Shown here: positions 40,852 to 50,093 of the stretch, in pieces
Layout: the number at the start of each line of letters is the position of its first letter
Numbering within the stretch: position 1 is the stretch's first letter
Assembly (NCBI GenBank): GCA_021787615.1
Contig: JAJYLP010000016.1
Span: 1 to 50,127 of the forward strand
Direction of reading: 5' to 3'
From: Pseudomonadota bacterium
GTDB lineage: Bacteria; Pseudomonadota; Gammaproteobacteria; Steroidobacterales; Steroidobacteraceae
DNA: 50,127 nucleotides
Made by a program: the position numbers and the translations under genes
The notes under the pieces: generated by a model
Seen by the model: the letters and a program-made list of their open reading frames with translations, nothing else
Database searches by the model: none
What the model was told of the DNA's origin: nothing

Positions 40852-40964
40852 GGCGGCCCGCACCAGCGGGTGCTCCGGCACCCGACATCGCCGCTGCCGC
40901 TGCTGCCTTCCGGCCCTGACGGGGTTCACGACTGGTCGTCGCGGAGTAGCCGATGCGGGCCACC
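40852..40964 (-). ncRNA. ffs: 4.5S RNA, small signal recognition particle RNA
   Basis: The SRP core GTCAGGGCCGGAAGGCAGCA, recognised by Ffh, lies at 40920-40901 on the minus strand. The ends GGTGGCCCGCA (40964-40954) and TGCGGGCCGCC (40862-40852) pair over 11 bp with one G-U, closing a hairpin of about 113 nt, the small bacterial form without an Alu domain. It lies just upstream of dnaX, a frequent location. Exact ends are estimated from the terminal stem. Confidence 0.92.
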
Positions 40965-41182
40965 ACAGCCAAACTGAACTCCCCGCGTGCGCGGGCCCAC
41001 CCGCCCCTGCGGGGGCCCTCGCGGACCCTCGCCCGGGATGAACGCCGGGACGTGCAATGATAGCAGCGGCGGGCGGCACGTGCCGGGCTTCGGCCGGGCG
41101 GGCGGCCGCCCTGAGCCGCGGCTGCTGCGCACCGGGACCGCAGGCGCGGCCCGCGCCGAACCGGTGTGCGCGGCTCAGGCGC
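40965..41182. other. GC-rich gap upstream of the SRP RNA gene
   Basis: No gene is supported. It contains GC-rich inverted repeats (GGGCCC near 41007-41012 and 41026-41031) and a lone TATCAT on the minus strand (41061-41056) that may be part of a promoter for the SRP RNA, though a -35 partner is not convincing. Confidence 0.35.
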
Positions 41183-41971
41183 CTACGGCATCACCGCAAT
41201 CAGGCCATCCATGACGATCGGAAAGCTGGCGAAGGTCTTCAACGGCTCGAAGGTGTCGTCGGCCGGACGGTAACGCGCGTGCAGCGGGCAGTAATAATGG
41301 TACAGGCCCGGCCGCTCGAGCCGCAGCGTCCCGGTGCCCCCGTGCGCGGGCAACGGCAATCCGCCAAAGGGCGGGTGGGATCCCCGAGCGCCGGGCGCCG
41401 GCATGACCACATGGGGGTCCATGTCGTTGTTGGTGAAGCGCACCGGCGCTCCTGCCGCGCAAACCACCGCCCATGGCTGAAACGTCATGGTGGTGTCCGG
41501 GATACTGACCTGCGGGGCGGTGAGCGCGACGCCGCCGCCATCGCGATCGGTGACCAGCACTGCGGCGTAGGCCGGCATCGGAAAATTCGGTGAGCCGCTG
41601 CGCGCGGCCACCTGTCCGAAGCGCGGGTCGAACAGCGTGGTGAGCGCATCGTAGAAGAGGTACAGACCCGGCTCGGTGAGGCGCAGTGCGAGCGCCTGGC
41701 CCGGCCCGATGCCCCGGATGATGCTCCGCGGCGCAGTCGGCGCGCTCGCAAGACGCAGCGGGTGCGCCGCGGCGCACTCGATCCGCAGCGACTCGCCGCG
41801 CCGCACGACGGCAACCATCGGCGCAAAGCCCTTGCCGTGAAACACCATGCGCCGCACGCCGCCTGTCGCAGCGCCTGCCGCCAAGGCCGCCGGCACCCGC
41901 GTCGCGAGCGCGCCGGCGGCGAGCGCCGACCGCATCAGGAACACGCGTCGATTCACTGAGACATGGCTCAT
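41183..41971 (-). CDS. Exported cupredoxin-domain protein
   Basis: 262 residues. The N-terminus NRRVFLMRSALAAGALATRVPAALA is a twin-arginine-like export signal. Two cupredoxin-like halves can be seen. The first (about 42-143) keeps the PGLYLFYDAL strand but lacks the Cys-His copper cluster. The second (about 150-262) has NNDMDPHVVMP with His187 and GLYHYYCPLHARYRP with Cys228 and His231, a type 1 copper pattern. Role unknown; periplasmic copper binding or electron transfer is likely. It is divergent from the MerR gene, whose operator-like elements lie in both promoters. Confidence 0.82.
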   Translation of the reverse strand: MSHVSVNRRVFLMRSALAAGALATRVPAALAAGAATGGVRRMVFHGKGFAPMVAVVRRGESLRIECAAAHPLRLASAPTAPRSIIRGIGPGQALALRLTEPGLYLFYDALTTLFDPRFGQVAARSGSPNFPMPAYAAVLVTDRDGGGVALTAPQVSIPDTTMTFQPWAVVCAAGAPVRFTNNDMDPHVVMPAPGARGSHPPFGGLPLPAHGGTGTLRLERPGLYHYYCPLHARYRPADDTFEPLKTFASFPIVMDGLIAVMP

Positions 41972-42025
41972 TAGACCCTCTTTACGCTCGCGGGGAGGCG
42001 ACCTCGCGGCCCCGCTGCGAGGGCA

Positions 42026-42057
42026 AGACTACCGTGCGGACGGCACTCCCGAGTCAA
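42026..42057 (-). promoter_or_regulatory. Promoter of the cupredoxin gene with a MerR-type 20-bp spacer
   Basis: On the minus strand TTGACT (42057-42052), 20 bp, TAGTCT (42031-42026). The spacer has GGA-N6-TCC in the same register from the -35 as the merR promoter. Overlong spacers are the hallmark of promoters untwisted by MerR-family activators. Confidence 0.5.
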
Positions 42058-42110
42058 TACGCACAAACCGCAACCGGGGCGCAGCCGGTGCGGTGGCGGC
42101 GCCAAAAGTC

Positions 42111-42142
42111 TTGACCTTGGACCACGCTCCAGGATGTAAAAT
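42111..42142 (+). promoter_or_regulatory. MerR-type promoter/operator of the merR-like gene
   Basis: TTGACC (42111-42116), 20 bp, TAAAAT (42137-42142). The spacer holds the dyad CCTTGGA-N6-TCCAGG, very similar to ZntR/MerR operators. GGAGG (42156-42160) is six bases before the ATG. This indicates metal-responsive autoregulation. Confidence 0.75.
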
Positions 42143-42166
42143 CGTTCTTTTCTTCGGAGGCGGCTC

Positions 42167-42616
42167 ATGGAAACGCTCGGCATCGGCGCGCTCGCCAAGC
42201 GCGCCGGCGTTCGCATCGACACCGTCCGCTATTACGAGCGCAGCGGCCTGCTTGCACCCAAGACACGTCTGCAGTCAGGGTATCGCCGCTACAGCGGCGC
42301 CGAGCTCACGCGGCTGCGCTTCATCCGCCGCGCCCAGACGCTTGGATTCTCGCTGAAGGAAATCCGCGAGCTGCTCGCGCTGTCCAAGAGCCGCGACGTA
42401 GCCCGCGTCAAACGCGCCGCCCAGGCGAAGCTCGCCGACGTCGAGCAGCGCATCGCCGCCCTGCAGCGCATGCGCGACGGCCTCGCCACGCTGGTCGAGG
42501 CGTGTCCGGGGCACGGCGAGCCGACCGACTGCCCGATCCTGCGCGCACTCGGCGGCGAGGGCGCTGACCTGCTTGACCTGCCGCCAGCTGCCGCGCGCCG
42601 GCCCGGGCAAAACTGA
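42167..42616 (+). CDS. MerR-family metal-responsive transcriptional regulator
   Basis: 149 residues. The N-terminal winged HTH is GIGALAKRAGVRIDTVRYYERSGLLAP, then SGYRRYSGAELTRLRFIRRAQTLGFSLKEIREL and a long dimerisation helix (about 80-112). The C-terminal metal-binding loop has Cys113, His116 and Cys122 (EACPGHGEPTDCPIL), typical of heavy-metal MerR proteins of the ZntR/PbrR/MerR kind. The metal cannot be assigned. The operator in its own promoter and the matching divergent one point to control of the cupredoxin gene. Confidence 0.9.
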   Translation: METLGIGALAKRAGVRIDTVRYYERSGLLAPKTRLQSGYRRYSGAELTRLRFIRRAQTLGFSLKEIRELLALSKSRDVARVKRAAQAKLADVEQRIAALQRMRDGLATLVEACPGHGEPTDCPILRALGGEGADLLDLPPAAARRPGQN

Positions 42617-42660
42617 CCGGGGGCGCGGCCGGTCCACGCCGGGAACCGATCTGTGGAGGC

Positions 42661-43233
42661 TCAAAGCGCGCCGTGCGCGGCGCGCACCAGGAACAGGATG
42701 CCGAGACCGAGGAACAGCAGGCTCGCCACGATGCGGATGGCCCTGAGCGGCAGCCGCGCGGCGAGCACCTTGCCGATGAGCACCACCGGCGCGCAGGCGA
42801 GCACCATTCCGAGGGTACTCCCGGCCACCACGGCCAGGAAGTTGCCGTAGGCGGCGGCGAGCACGGCAGTGGCGATCTGCGTCTTGTCACCGATCTCGGC
42901 GACGGTAAACGTCACGAGCGTCACCCAGAAGAGCCCGCCCTTCGCCGGGCCGCCGGCCCCGTCGCGCACGCGCTCGGGCTTGAGCTCCCAGACCGCCATG
43001 GCCACGAGGCTGATGCCGACCAGGAGATTGACCACCCGGCCGCTGAGGGCATGACCGAGCCGCTCGCCAATGAAGGCCGCGAGCGCGGCACTGACGATCG
43101 TGCCGCAGAGCATGCCGGCCAGTATCGGCCACGGGCGGCGGTGCCGCGCCGCCAGCATCAGCAGCAGCAGTTGCGTGCGATCGCCCATTTCGGCGATCGC
43201 CACCGTGGAGAGGCTGGCGAGAAAGGCTTCCAC
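42661..43233 (-). CDS. TMEM165/GDT1 family (UPF0016) cation transporter
   Basis: 190 residues, about six membrane helices. Two copies of the family signature are present: EMGDRTQ near residues 15-21 and EIGDKTQ near 112-118, each in a membrane helix and lining the cation site. Bacterial members (MneA-type) export Mn2+; eukaryotic ones move Mn2+/Ca2+ against protons. I see no yybP-ykoY manganese riboswitch in the 86 bases upstream. It lies downstream of ohr in the same direction and may share its transcript. Confidence 0.9.
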   Translation of the reverse strand: MEAFLASLSTVAIAEMGDRTQLLLLMLAARHRRPWPILAGMLCGTIVSAALAAFIGERLGHALSGRVVNLLVGISLVAMAVWELKPERVRDGAGGPAKGGLFWVTLVTFTVAEIGDKTQIATAVLAAAYGNFLAVVAGSTLGMVLACAPVVLIGKVLAARLPLRAIRIVASLLFLGLGILFLVRAAHGAL

Positions 43234-43319
43234 TCAGGCGAACGCCGTGCGCGCACCGCAGCCCAAGCGGCCCGGCGGTCGACGGCACGGCCCGTCGATT
43301 CGTCCAGCCCGGCCCCGCA

Positions 43320-43745
43320 TCACCGGACGATCAACTTGACGTCGATGTTGCCGCGGGTCGCGTTTGAATACGGACACACCTTGTGCGCCTCGCTCACGAG
43401 GCGCTCGGCAACCGCGCGTGCCACGCCCGGCAGCGACACCCTCAGTTCGACGTTGATCCCGAAGCCGGTGGGGATCGTCCCGATTCCGACGGACGACTCG
43501 ATCGAAGTGTCGGACGGGACCGCGATCTGGTCGCGGCCACCGACGAATTTCACCGCGCCGATGAAACACGCGGCATAGCCGGCGGCAAACATCTGTTCAG
43601 GATTGGTCCCCTCGCCTCCGGGGCCGCCGAGTTCCTTCGGCACGGACAGCTTGACTTTGAGCCTGCCGTCGTCCGAAGCGGCGCTGCCGTCGCGTCCGCC
43701 CGTGGCCTTCGCGTGGGCAGTGTAAAGCGGGGTGATCGAGGTCAT
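43320..43745 (-). CDS. ohr: Organic hydroperoxide resistance protein Ohr
   Basis: Cys-based peroxidase reducing organic and lipid hydroperoxides with lipoyl thiols. ATG 43745 ([20 protein letters not shown]) has GGAGGG at good spacing and gives 141 residues. Catalytic cysteines are Cys60 ([12 protein letters not shown]) and Cys124 ([11 protein letters not shown]). The upstream open frame is rejected. The upstream minus-strand sequence CTACAATATACTCG (about 43802-43815) could hold a -10 and an OhrR-like site, but no ohrR gene is in the window. Confidence 0.95.
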   Translation of the reverse strand: MTSITPLYTAHAKATGGRDGSAASDDGRLKVKLSVPKELGGPGGEGTNPEQMFAAGYAACFIGAVKFVGGRDQIAVPSDTSIESSVGIGTIPTGFGINVELRVSLPGVARAVAERLVSEAHKVCPYSNATRGNIDVKLIVR

Positions 43746-43956
43746 TTTGCCCTCCGGCGCGGCTGGGGGAAGGGAATGCCGCCCAAATGAATCCACCACG
43801 CGAGTATATTGTAGCCTTGCGCTCGTACGCGAACGCCGCCCGACTCGGGATGCAGGCATTGCACAACCGGCCGAGAAGACAAGAGCCGACCCGCCCCATG
43901 GGCACAGTGACCCGGTGCGCCCGTCGCGAGAGTTCATGCGACAGCCTGGATGGCCT

Positions 43957-46900
43957 ATGAGCCGCTGGCGCATCATCCGACCGTTGGGACGCCGCTGGGT
44001 GATCGCACTGGCGGCAGCGGTGCTGCTGTTCCTGGGCTATCTGTGGGCCGGCTACGTTCTCGCACCGCGCCTGATCCGCTCCGAGGCGATGCGCTGGGCG
44101 CAGGCGCGGCCGGGCGTGGCGCTCACGCTGGGCCCGATCAAGGTCGATCCACTGCACATCACCGTCTCGGTCCGCGACATCCGACTGAGCGAGCACGGCC
44201 GTCCGCTCGCGAGCCTGCAGCGGCTGTTCGTCGGGCTCGCGCCCCTCGGGCTCCTCGGGGGCACCTATCACATCACCCAACTCGATCTCGATGCGCCGCA
44301 GCTGAATGTGCTGATCGGCGCCCATGGCACGCTGAATCTCGCCGCGCTGTCTGCGCCCGCCGGGCACAAAGCGAGCGGCCCCATGCCGCACATCCGCATC
44401 GATGCTCTGCGCATCGAGCAGGGACGGCTGTCCGTGACCGATCGCGGCCGCTCGCCTGCGGCGCGCGAGACGCTCGCGCCGATCACGTTGCGTCTGGTGC
44501 ATTTCCGCTCCTGGGGGCATTCGGGCGGACGCTTCGCGGTTCAGGCTACGAGCGGCAACGGGGCGCGCATCGCCTGGTGGGGCCAGGTGTCGATGACTCC
44601 GTTCGCCTCTTCCGGCACGCTCTCGCTCACCGGCGCGCATCTCGCCGCGCTGGCGCAGTTTCTGCCGGCGCAGCTGCCCGTGAGGCCGCGCGCCGGGCGC
44701 ATCAGCGTGAGCGCCGAGTACACGGCGGATGAAGGTGCGCACGGTTTCGGTCTGCGCGTGACGGATCTCGGCGCATCCGCCAGCGCGCTCGCACTTGAGG
44801 GAGGTCCGCATCTGCACGGCACCGTACGGATCGCCAAGATCCGCGCGACCGGCGGCAAGCTGCGGCTGGCGGCCGGCGGCGCCGCAGACGCCTCGCTCGC
44901 GACGCTGACCGTTCAACACGTCCTCCTGAGCGGCACTGGAGCGGCCCGGGGGCAGACCGTGAGCCTCGGCACGCTCTCCCTCGAGGGGATCCGGCTCGAT
45001 ATGGCCCCTCACCGCATTGCCGTCGGTACGCTCGCACTCGCGGGCCTGCACCTGCCCGTGCGGCGCGGCCCGGGCGGCCGGCTGGCGCTGCTGCGCTTTC
45101 TGGCCATCGCCAGGCGCCCGCAGTCGCGCCCGGCGAGGCCGCCCGCCGCCGCCCAATGGAGCATGCGGCTCGGCGAGCTCCAGGTGCGCAACGCGACGGT
45201 GCCGGTGACGGATCTGATGGTCGCACCGGCGGCCCACTTTCAGATCCGGCTGTACTCCCTGACGGCCCGCACGCTCAGTACCGACCTCGGGCGCCCCGTG
45301 CCCTTCTCGCTGCGCGCCGGCATCGCCCCGCGCGGGTATCTCTCCCTCAGCGGCCGGGTCACGCCGGGACGCGACAGCGCGGCGGTGTGGCTGTCGGTGG
45401 CGCATCTGCCGTTGCGGCCCTTCGTGCCGTATCTGCCGCTCGCGCGCACCGCCGAAGTGCATTCCGGCACCCTCGACGCGCGGGGGTTTGCCGACATCGT
45501 CGCAGCCCGGCTCCTGCGCGTGACCGGGCGCACCGACGTACGCAACCTGCAACTGCTCGATCGCGCCACCGGCACGGGGCTCTTTGGCTGGCAGGCGCTG
45601 AGTGTGAGCGGCATCTCCTATCAGCCCGAGCGGCTGGTGATCGCACGCGCGCGCCTCACAGCGCCCTCCGGAATGATCGTCATCCTGCCCAACCGCACGC
45701 TGAATCTCGCAGCGCTCGCGCCGCCCCGGCCGCAGGCGGCCGAAGCGCGCAAATCGGCACCACCGGCCCACGCGCCCGGGAAACCCCAGGCGCCGGCCCT
45801 CGCGGCGCTATTGAAGCGCCTCGACATCGTCAACGGCTCGATCACCTTCGCCGACGAATCGATTGAGCCGCATTTCCACGCGCCGGTCGAGGGACTGCAC
45901 GGCACGATCATGAACGTGTCAACCTCGAAGCGCGCAATCGCCCACATCGCGCTCGCCGGACAGGTGATCAACCCGTACTCGCCCGTGGCGGTGAACGGCT
46001 CGTTCAACCCATACGGTCTCGGCAGCGACACCGACATCCGCGCGAGCTTCGACAACATCCAGCTGCCGATTTTCGATCCCTACTCCGACCGCTACGCCGG
46101 CTACGCCATTGCCAAGGGCATCCTCAGCGCGCATTTCCGCTACCGCATCAATGACCGCAGGCTCAACGCCGACCACCATATCGTGGTCGAGCAACTGCAG
46201 TGGGGCGGTCCCAGCCAGAGCAAGCAGACCGTGGGCTGGCCGATCCGCCTCGCCACTGCGCTGCTGAAGGACCGCAGCGGCGTCATCCGCATCAATCTGC
46301 CGGTCACCGGTTCGCTGAACGATCCGAACTTCCACATCGCCTCGATCGTCTGGATGATGCTGGTACACCTGCTCGAGAAGGCCGCGCTCGCGCCGTTCGA
46401 CCTGATCGGCAGACTGTTCGCCGGCGCCGCTCAGGCGCAGTACATCTCGTTCCGGCCCGGCTCGGCGGCATTGCCGCATGGCGCGGCGGGGAGCCTCACC
46501 GCGCTCGCCCATGCCCTGGCGAAGCGCCCGGCGCTTGAGGTCGACATCCCAGCGGGGCCGGCCGGCCCCGAGGATGCCGTGGCGCTCGAAGACAACCGCA
46601 TCGATGCGCTCGCCCTCGAGCGGATTCACGCCGCTCCCCCCGGCGGCTTCACTGCCTTGAGCCTGCGCGAGCAGCGGCGCGCGCTCACCTCGCTGTATCG
46701 CGCGCGGCTCGGCAAGCGTCCCGTCTTCCCGCCGCATCTGCCCTCTCCACCGGCACCAGCCGCAACGCCGGCGCCGCCCGCCGCGGCGGCGCCGGCCGAG
46801 AGCGCAGTGCGCATCGCACCACCCAGCAAGCGCCTCGCACGCGAGCGCGGCGAGATTCAGTGGCTGCGCGAACAGCTGCGCCCGACGGCCCGTCCGAGCC

Positions 46901-47058
46901 CTGAAGCGCTTGCCGCGCTCGGCTTGGCGCGCGCACAAAACGTGCAGGTCGCCCTGCTCGCGCACGGCGCGCTCGGCCCCAAGCGCGTCTTCATCACCAC
47001 CAAGGAAGCCGGCGAGCCGTGGCACGGCCGCATCCGGCTGAAGCTGCGCCTGCAATAG
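43957..47058 (+). CDS. Large DUF748 (AsmA/TamB-like) envelope protein
   Basis: 1033 residues from ATG 43957; ATG 43936 is possible. An N-terminal membrane anchor (about 12-32) is followed by repeated AsmA-type beta segments ([54 protein letters not shown]-like repeats). DUF748 blocks near 700-800 include [19 protein letters not shown] and [46 protein letters not shown] and a short OmpA-like remnant follow, then a Pro/Ala linker near 930-950. This kind of protein spans the periplasm and is implicated in lipid transport or outer-membrane homeostasis; no specific role is established. Confidence 0.85.
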   Translation: MSRWRIIRPLGRRWVIALAAAVLLFLGYLWAGYVLAPRLIRSEAMRWAQARPGVALTLGPIKVDPLHITVSVRDIRLSEHGRPLASLQRLFVGLAPLGLLGGTYHITQLDLDAPQLNVLIGAHGTLNLAALSAPAGHKASGPMPHIRIDALRIEQGRLSVTDRGRSPAARETLAPITLRLVHFRSWGHSGGRFAVQATSGNGARIAWWGQVSMTPFASSGTLSLTGAHLAALAQFLPAQLPVRPRAGRISVSAEYTADEGAHGFGLRVTDLGASASALALEGGPHLHGTVRIAKIRATGGKLRLAAGGAADASLATLTVQHVLLSGTGAARGQTVSLGTLSLEGIRLDMAPHRIAVGTLALAGLHLPVRRGPGGRLALLRFLAIARRPQSRPARPPAAAQWSMRLGELQVRNATVPVTDLMVAPAAHFQIRLYSLTARTLSTDLGRPVPFSLRAGIAPRGYLSLSGRVTPGRDSAAVWLSVAHLPLRPFVPYLPLARTAEVHSGTLDARGFADIVAARLLRVTGRTDVRNLQLLDRATGTGLFGWQALSVSGISYQPERLVIARARLTAPSGMIVILPNRTLNLAALAPPRPQAAEARKSAPPAHAPGKPQAPALAALLKRLDIVNGSITFADESIEPHFHAPVEGLHGTIMNVSTSKRAIAHIALAGQVINPYSPVAVNGSFNPYGLGSDTDIRASFDNIQLPIFDPYSDRYAGYAIAKGILSAHFRYRINDRRLNADHHIVVEQLQWGGPSQSKQTVGWPIRLATALLKDRSGVIRINLPVTGSLNDPNFHIASIVWMMLVHLLEKAALAPFDLIGRLFAGAAQAQYISFRPGSAALPHGAAGSLTALAHALAKRPALEVDIPAGPAGPEDAVALEDNRIDALALERIHAAPPGGFTALSLREQRRALTSLYRARLGKRPVFPPHLPSPPAPAATPAPPAAAAPAESAVRIAPPSKRLARERGEIQWLREQLRPTARPSPEALAALGLARAQNVQVALLAHGALGPKRVFITTKEAGEPWHGRIRLKLRLQ

Positions 47059-47105
47059 GCCGCCGACCCGCCCCGCGCGGGTGTTACCCTTCGCGATCGG
47101 GTCGT

Positions 47106-47154
47106 GCTGCTGTGCCCCTCCCGCGTGCTCGTGAGGCGCGCGCCGCACAGCAGC
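47106..47154 (+). terminator. Inverted repeat after the DUF748 gene
   Basis: GCTGCTGTGC (47106-47115) and GCACAGCAGC (47145-47154) are perfect 10-bp inverted repeats with a 29-base loop. They lie in the 200-base convergent gap between the DUF748 gene and panE. No T-run. Could be a Rho-protected 3' end or an operator; nothing else in the gap is supported. Confidence 0.35.
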
Positions 47155-47258
47155 CGCACGGGGGAACGCCGATGAGCCGTCCTTCGACCCCCAGCGCCGC
47201 CGCACTCTGCGTCGCAGCCACGCTGACCGTCGGCCCCGAGCGCGCGCCACCGCAGCGT

Positions 47259-48257
47259 TCAGTGTGCGGGACGGCGCGAGCGGTCGATGGCGGCAACGAG
47301 GTGATAGAACGCCTCGAGCAGTGGCACGGCGAGTTGCTTCTCGTGGGCCTTGCGCACTGCGTAACCGAAGGTCTCCTCGACCTCGAGCGCCCGACCGGCT
47401 TCCAGGTCCTGCAGCGCGGACATGCGATGCGCGGGCGCACCGGCAGCGAACTGTGCACCGGCCTCGCGCACCGACTCCACCGCCTGCTCCTCCGAGGCGC
47501 CGAGCACGGCCTGCAGTGGCAGGATCGCCCCTTCGCTCGTCAGCTGCATGCCCATCGCGCGCGCGAGCAGCGCGGCCTCGCGAACCATGCGCACCAGCAC
47601 CAGCGCGCCACCCGGGTCGCTCAGATATCGCCAAGTGGGGGCACGCGTCGTCACCGCGAGGCTCATCAGCGGCAACCACGCGACAAATTTGCTCCACTCC
47701 CAGGTGAGAATCTGCGCGACTGCGCTCGCACGCACGCCTGATGCGTCGATGGCGGCCGCCAGAGTGCGGGCCCGCTCGCTCTCAGTGCCGTCGAGCTCGC
47801 CGAGCAACAGGTTCACGTTGCGCGTAAAAAGCGCCTCGCCCGAGGCGAGCAGCTCCCCGCTGGTGTTCGCCAGCGCACCGAGCACGCGCTCGGCGCCGAA
47901 CGCCTCGGCAAGCAGTTCGTTCTTCATCAGCCCGTTCTGCACGGAAAAGGCCACCCCGACGGGAACGTGCCGCAGCCGCTCGAGCGCAGCCTCAGTACCC
48001 GGCGTCTTGGTCGCGACGATCAGGCAATTGGCCGCCGCAAGACGCGCCGGGTCGGTGAGGACCCGCACCGGAATGGTGATCTCGGTGAGCCCCGTGACTC
48101 GAAGTCCATCTCTCTCCAGGGTCCGCGCACGCTCGCCGCGCGCCAGCACGATCACTGAGTGTCCCGCTCGGGCCAAATGCGCCGCCAGAATCGAGCCGAG
48201 CGCACCCGGCCCGAGAATCACGAACTCCGCGCGCGCGACGACGCTGCGGTCTGTCAT
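47259..48257 (-). CDS. panE: 2-dehydropantoate 2-reductase (ketopantoate reductase)
   Basis: NADPH-dependent reduction of ketopantoate to pantoate for coenzyme A synthesis. ATG 48257 gives 332 residues: Rossmann loop ILGPGALGSILAAHLARAGHSVIVLAR (GPGALG at 16-21), SVQNGLMKNELL, the lysine in WEWSKFVAWLPL and the conserved acidic region near SALQDLEAGRALEVE. It overlaps the racemase stop as ATGA. ApbA/PanE-family members of other specificity exist, so the exact substrate is inferred. Confidence 0.87.
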   Translation of the reverse strand: MTDRSVVARAEFVILGPGALGSILAAHLARAGHSVIVLARGERARTLERDGLRVTGLTEITIPVRVLTDPARLAAANCLIVATKTPGTEAALERLRHVPVGVAFSVQNGLMKNELLAEAFGAERVLGALANTSGELLASGEALFTRNVNLLLGELDGTESERARTLAAAIDASGVRASAVAQILTWEWSKFVAWLPLMSLAVTTRAPTWRYLSDPGGALVLVRMVREAALLARAMGMQLTSEGAILPLQAVLGASEEQAVESVREAGAQFAAGAPAHRMSALQDLEAGRALEVEETFGYAVRKAHEKQLAVPLLEAFYHLVAAIDRSRRPAH

Positions 48258-48955
48258 GCCGACACACTCAGCGCCGCGCGCACCGCCGCCAGGGCGTGCA
48301 GGCGCGCGGTGTCGAACAGCGGCATATCGATTTGATCCTGTCCGAACAGCATGCCGATCTCCGTGCAGCCGAAGATGACGCCCTCGGCCCCCGCGCGCTG
48401 CAGAGACCCGATGATGGCGCGCACGGCTTGGCGCGATGCCTCCGTCACTCGGCCGAGGCACAGTTCCTCGTAGATGATCCGGTGCAGAGCTTTGCGCTCG
48501 GCTTCCTGCGGAATCATCGTTCGCAGCCCCTTTTCCTCCAGCCGCCGGCGATAAAAATCCTGCTCCATGGTGTAGCGGGTTCCGAGCAGCCCCACCGAGG
48601 CCAGGTGATGACGGTGGATTGCCTCGGCCGTCGGATCGGCGATGTGAATGAACTGCGCCGTTGCCGCCGCCTGCGCAACCGCCGGGGCCACCTTGTGCAT
48701 CGTATTCGTGCACAGCAGTACGATGCCGGCTCCCGCTTGCACGAGGGTGCGAGCGGCACCGGCGAGCAACGCCCCGGCATCCTCCCACCGGTCCTGTGCC
48801 TGACAGGCCTCGATGTCGGCGAAGTCCACGCTGTAAAGAATCGATCTCGCGTTGTGCTGCCCGCCAAGCAGTCGATGGGTCTCCTCGTTGATGACCCGGT
48901 AGTACATCACCGTGGATTGCCAGCTCATCCCGCCGATCAGCCCGATGGTGCGCAT
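48254..48955 (-). CDS. Aspartate/glutamate racemase family protein
   Basis: PLP-independent racemase, 233 residues. It begins with the aspartate racemase motif MRTIGLIGGMSWQSTVMYYR. The two catalytic cysteines are Cys82 (LLCTNTMHKV) and Cys197 (VIFGCTEIGML). The family covers aspartate, glutamate and broad-specificity (YgeA-like) amino-acid racemases; NTMHK and CTEIGML fit the aspartate/YgeA branch. It is translationally coupled to panE downstream. Confidence 0.88.
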   Translation of the reverse strand: MRTIGLIGGMSWQSTVMYYRVINEETHRLLGGQHNARSILYSVDFADIEACQAQDRWEDAGALLAGAARTLVQAGAGIVLLCTNTMHKVAPAVAQAAATAQFIHIADPTAEAIHRHHLASVGLLGTRYTMEQDFYRRRLEEKGLRTMIPQEAERKALHRIIYEELCLGRVTEASRQAVRAIIGSLQRAGAEGVIFGCTEIGMLFGQDQIDMPLFDTARLHALAAVRAALSVSA

Positions 48956-49301
48956 CGCTTCTTATCTCCCTGCGGACCCCGTATGGATGGTAACCCGCGC
49001 CAGCGCTGCTCGCGAGCGCGCGCCGCGCCATCTCACTAGAGCGGGCTCCACACCGGATCAGGCGCGCACGGAACATGCCGAGAATGCGACTGCCCCCCGC
49101 GACGGGTCCACCGCCGCCTGGGCCGCGCAGCCAGCCGCACGGCAATCCGCCGGACAGATTGTGCGCACGGCGGCCGGCGCGCCGCTTCGAATGACTCATC
49201 CGCGCAGCACGCCCTGGCGCGCGTCTGACACCATCAGCCGGTCAGTCGGGGCGCGGCGAGAGGCATTGAGGTCTGTTGCACGCCGGCTCACGCTTCGGCA
49301 T
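48956..49301. other. Gap between the racemase and the vapB remnant
   Basis: No intact gene. The plus strand is open in the vapB frame but without homology. The promoter for the minus-strand racemase-panE pair must be here; none is convincing. Confidence 0.35.
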
Positions 49302-49577
49302 ATGCCTTCGGGTCGAACGATCAATACCAGGCACGAGACCGAGCGCCATGTACGACTGTTTCGCAACAGCAGAAACCGAACCCCGCGCAGTCCTCGCGAA
49401 TTTGAATTGGCGGCCGATGAGGCCATCTTGCGCAAGGAGGGCGATCGCCTGGTGATCGAGCCGGTACGCAAGGAGCGGCTGCTCGCCCTGCCGGCCACTC
49501 TGGAGCCGACCGAGGCGCCGTTTCCGAACGTGGACGAGCATCCCGTCCCGCCGGACGACGTGGAGCTTTGCGGGTGA
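49302..49577 (+). CDS. vapB: VapB-type antitoxin, probably degenerate
   Basis: The frame encodes an AbrB/VagC-fold antitoxin: RLFRNSRNRTPRSPREFELAADEAILRKEGDRLVIEPVRK, then the toxin-binding tail LLALPATLEPTEAPFPNVDE. Relatives usually read NGRNQAVRIPREFEL, so the DNA-binding loop is altered (SRNRTPRSP). The expected start just before the ERHVRLF segment is missing; the nearest ATG is 49302, giving 91 residues with an odd head. The stop overlaps the vapC GTG (GTGA). Likely a decaying antitoxin, since its partner is broken. Confidence 0.65.
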   Translation: MPSGRTINTRHETERHVRLFRNSRNRTPRSPREFELAADEAILRKEGDRLVIEPVRKERLLALPATLEPTEAPFPNVDEHPVPPDDVELCG

Positions 49578-49979
49578 CACTTCGTTACCTCGTCGACAGC
49601 AGCATCCTGTCCGACCTGATACGACAGTTGCAGGGTCAAGTCGCACGGCAGATTGCCTTGAACGGCGAGGACTCGGTGTGCACGACCACGATCGTGGCCT
49701 GTGAGCTGCGCCATGGTGCCAAAAAGACAGGATCGAACCACGGTCCGATCGAGTCGATCTCGATCCCTCTGCGCTGCAAGTCCTGCCGCTGGAACAGCCG
49801 GCGGATCGACGCCGCGGAATGTTCACCAGCAACTCGCGCGTCGGAGAACTCCAATGGGTGCAAATGGCCTGCTGATTGCCGCACACGCGCGAACTCTCGA
49901 TCTCACCGCCGCAACTGACAGCGAGCGCGAGTTTTCCCCTGTGCCGGATCTGCGGGTTGAGAATGGGCTGGTACGGTAA
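49574..49979 (+). pseudogene. vapC: Frameshifted VapC PIN-domain toxin
   Basis: Three frames together spell a VapC. From GTG 49574: RYLVDSSILSDLIR, with the first catalytic Asp, and DSVCTTTIVACELRHGAKK. Then, in another frame around 49760-49805, SALQVLPLEQPADR. Then, in a third frame, NVHQQLARRRTPMGANGLLIAAHARTLDLT with the later acidic residues, ending EFSPVPDLRVENG at 49979. At least two indels separate these blocks, so no full PIN nuclease can be made. Confidence 0.82.
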
Positions 49980-50001
49980 GCGACGAGGCCGGTCCCCGGA
50001 C

Positions 50002-50093
50002 TGGCGGAGAGGGTGGGATTCGAACCCACGAACACCCGTGAAGATGTTACTGGAATTCCAGTCCAGCGCCTTCGACCGCTCGGCCACCTCTCC
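50002..50093 (-). tRNA. tRNA-Ser, anticodon GGA
   Basis: 92 nt on the minus strand. Acceptor GGAGAGG pairs with CCTCTCC, discriminator G and encoded CCA (50004-50002). The D arm GGCCGAGCGGTCGAAGGC, anticodon loop CTGGAAT (anticodon GGA, codons UCC/UCU), a long class II variable arm and T arm GTGGGTTCGAATCCCAC are all present. Its 3' end faces the decayed vapBC locus, so it could be an integration site, but no duplicated attachment sequence is seen. Confidence 0.97.

Noticed and set aside
43234-43319. yybP-ykoY manganese riboswitch upstream of the TMEM165-like gene
   Set aside because: The gap is only 86 bases and lacks the conserved riboswitch core.
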